From the NCBI GenBank assembly GCA_903822005.1, contig CAIJNL010000016.1, positions 1-64,000 of the forward strand: 64,000 bases of DNA, in the 5' to 3' direction. Shown in pieces: positions 64,000 through 64,000 of the stretch. The notes below the pieces were generated by a model. That model was given only the letters and a program-made list of their open reading frames with translations. It was not told where the DNA came from and did not search any database. Within the stretch, counting starts at the first letter, position 1. Each line of letters begins with the position of its first letter. The position numbers and the translations under genes are program-made. The stretch is from an uncultured Nitrospiraceae bacterium. Its GTDB lineage: Bacteria; Nitrospirota; Thermodesulfovibrionia; Thermodesulfovibrionales; Dissulfurispiraceae.

Positions 64000-64000
64000 G

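Noticed and set aside
1..64000. CRISPR arrays, prophage, or a restriction/defence island
   Set aside because: No regularly spaced direct repeats, phage structural genes, integrases or cas genes were seen.

Overview
This window is a bacterial chromosome segment. It opens in the tuf-rpmG-tRNA-Trp-secE-nusG-rplKAJL-rpoBC cluster and continues through housekeeping and biosynthetic genes. Gene order and protein style suggest Nitrospirota (Thermodesulfovibrionia) or a close deltaproteobacterial-type anaerobe. The pointers are alaC next to hom, moeB, a MoaD-type carrier, an archaeal-type phosphoglycerate mutase, lysC and cimA, plus the HypE, MazG and EF-G-like paralogue. There is no rRNA, so this placement is inference. 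Nothing looks like a prophage, CRISPR array, transposase or defence island.

Layout. 1-11.8 kb: tuf end, rpmG, tRNA-Trp, secE, nusG, rplK, rplA, an L10 leader, rplJ, rplL, rpoB and rpoC, closed by an intrinsic terminator. 11.8-12.1 kb: G-rich repeats and a Mut7-C zinc-ribbon remnant. 12.1-20.1 kb: K+ channel, OxlT-like MFS carrier, lipoprotein, diguanylate cyclase and trpEGD. 20.2-24.5 kb: tRNA-Gly, tRNA-Cys, htpX, purE, purC and mazG, with intergenic palindromic elements. 24.6-27 kb: small unknown genes, a CopG-like antitoxin, an FMN-binding protein and a cold-shock gene.

27.3-35.9 kb is an amino-acid block: alaC, hom, a MoeB/ThiF E1-like enzyme, a MoaD/ThiS-like carrier, a NIL-domain protein, a phosphoglycerate-mutase-family protein (the proposed homoserine kinase type), lysC, cimA and rseC. 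Together these suggest aspartate-family synthesis of threonine, isoleucine and possibly homocysteine with carrier-bound sulfur. 36-46.1 kb: EF-G-like GTPase, argH, FN3 lipoprotein, hypE, SurA-like chaperone, rluB, aspS and dusB. 46.1-51.8 kb, minus strand: a TPR/ankyrin protein, M48 peptidase, GYF/DUF898 membrane protein, aroF with a structured attenuator-like leader, and a 26-residue membrane peptide. 51.8-64 kb: ubiE, lgt, sspB, a small nuclease-like gene, HU, a degenerate HD-GYP protein, mutL, thiM, murA, rel, HU, a cation exchanger, and the end of a response-regulator receiver domain.

Most notable observations: (1) four well-conserved reading frames (rplJ, the NIL protein, GYF/DUF898 and ubiE) have no ATG/GTG/TTG at the position their conserved N-termini require, although most have a well-placed Shine-Dalgarno sequence. 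(2) There is a three-copy family of ~145-bp palindromic elements. (3) aroF has a leader with mutually exclusive hairpins ending in a terminator. (4) A MoaD-like carrier runs 18 residues past its Gly-Gly and overlaps the start-less NIL frame. All coordinates and motifs were read by eye; no database search was run.
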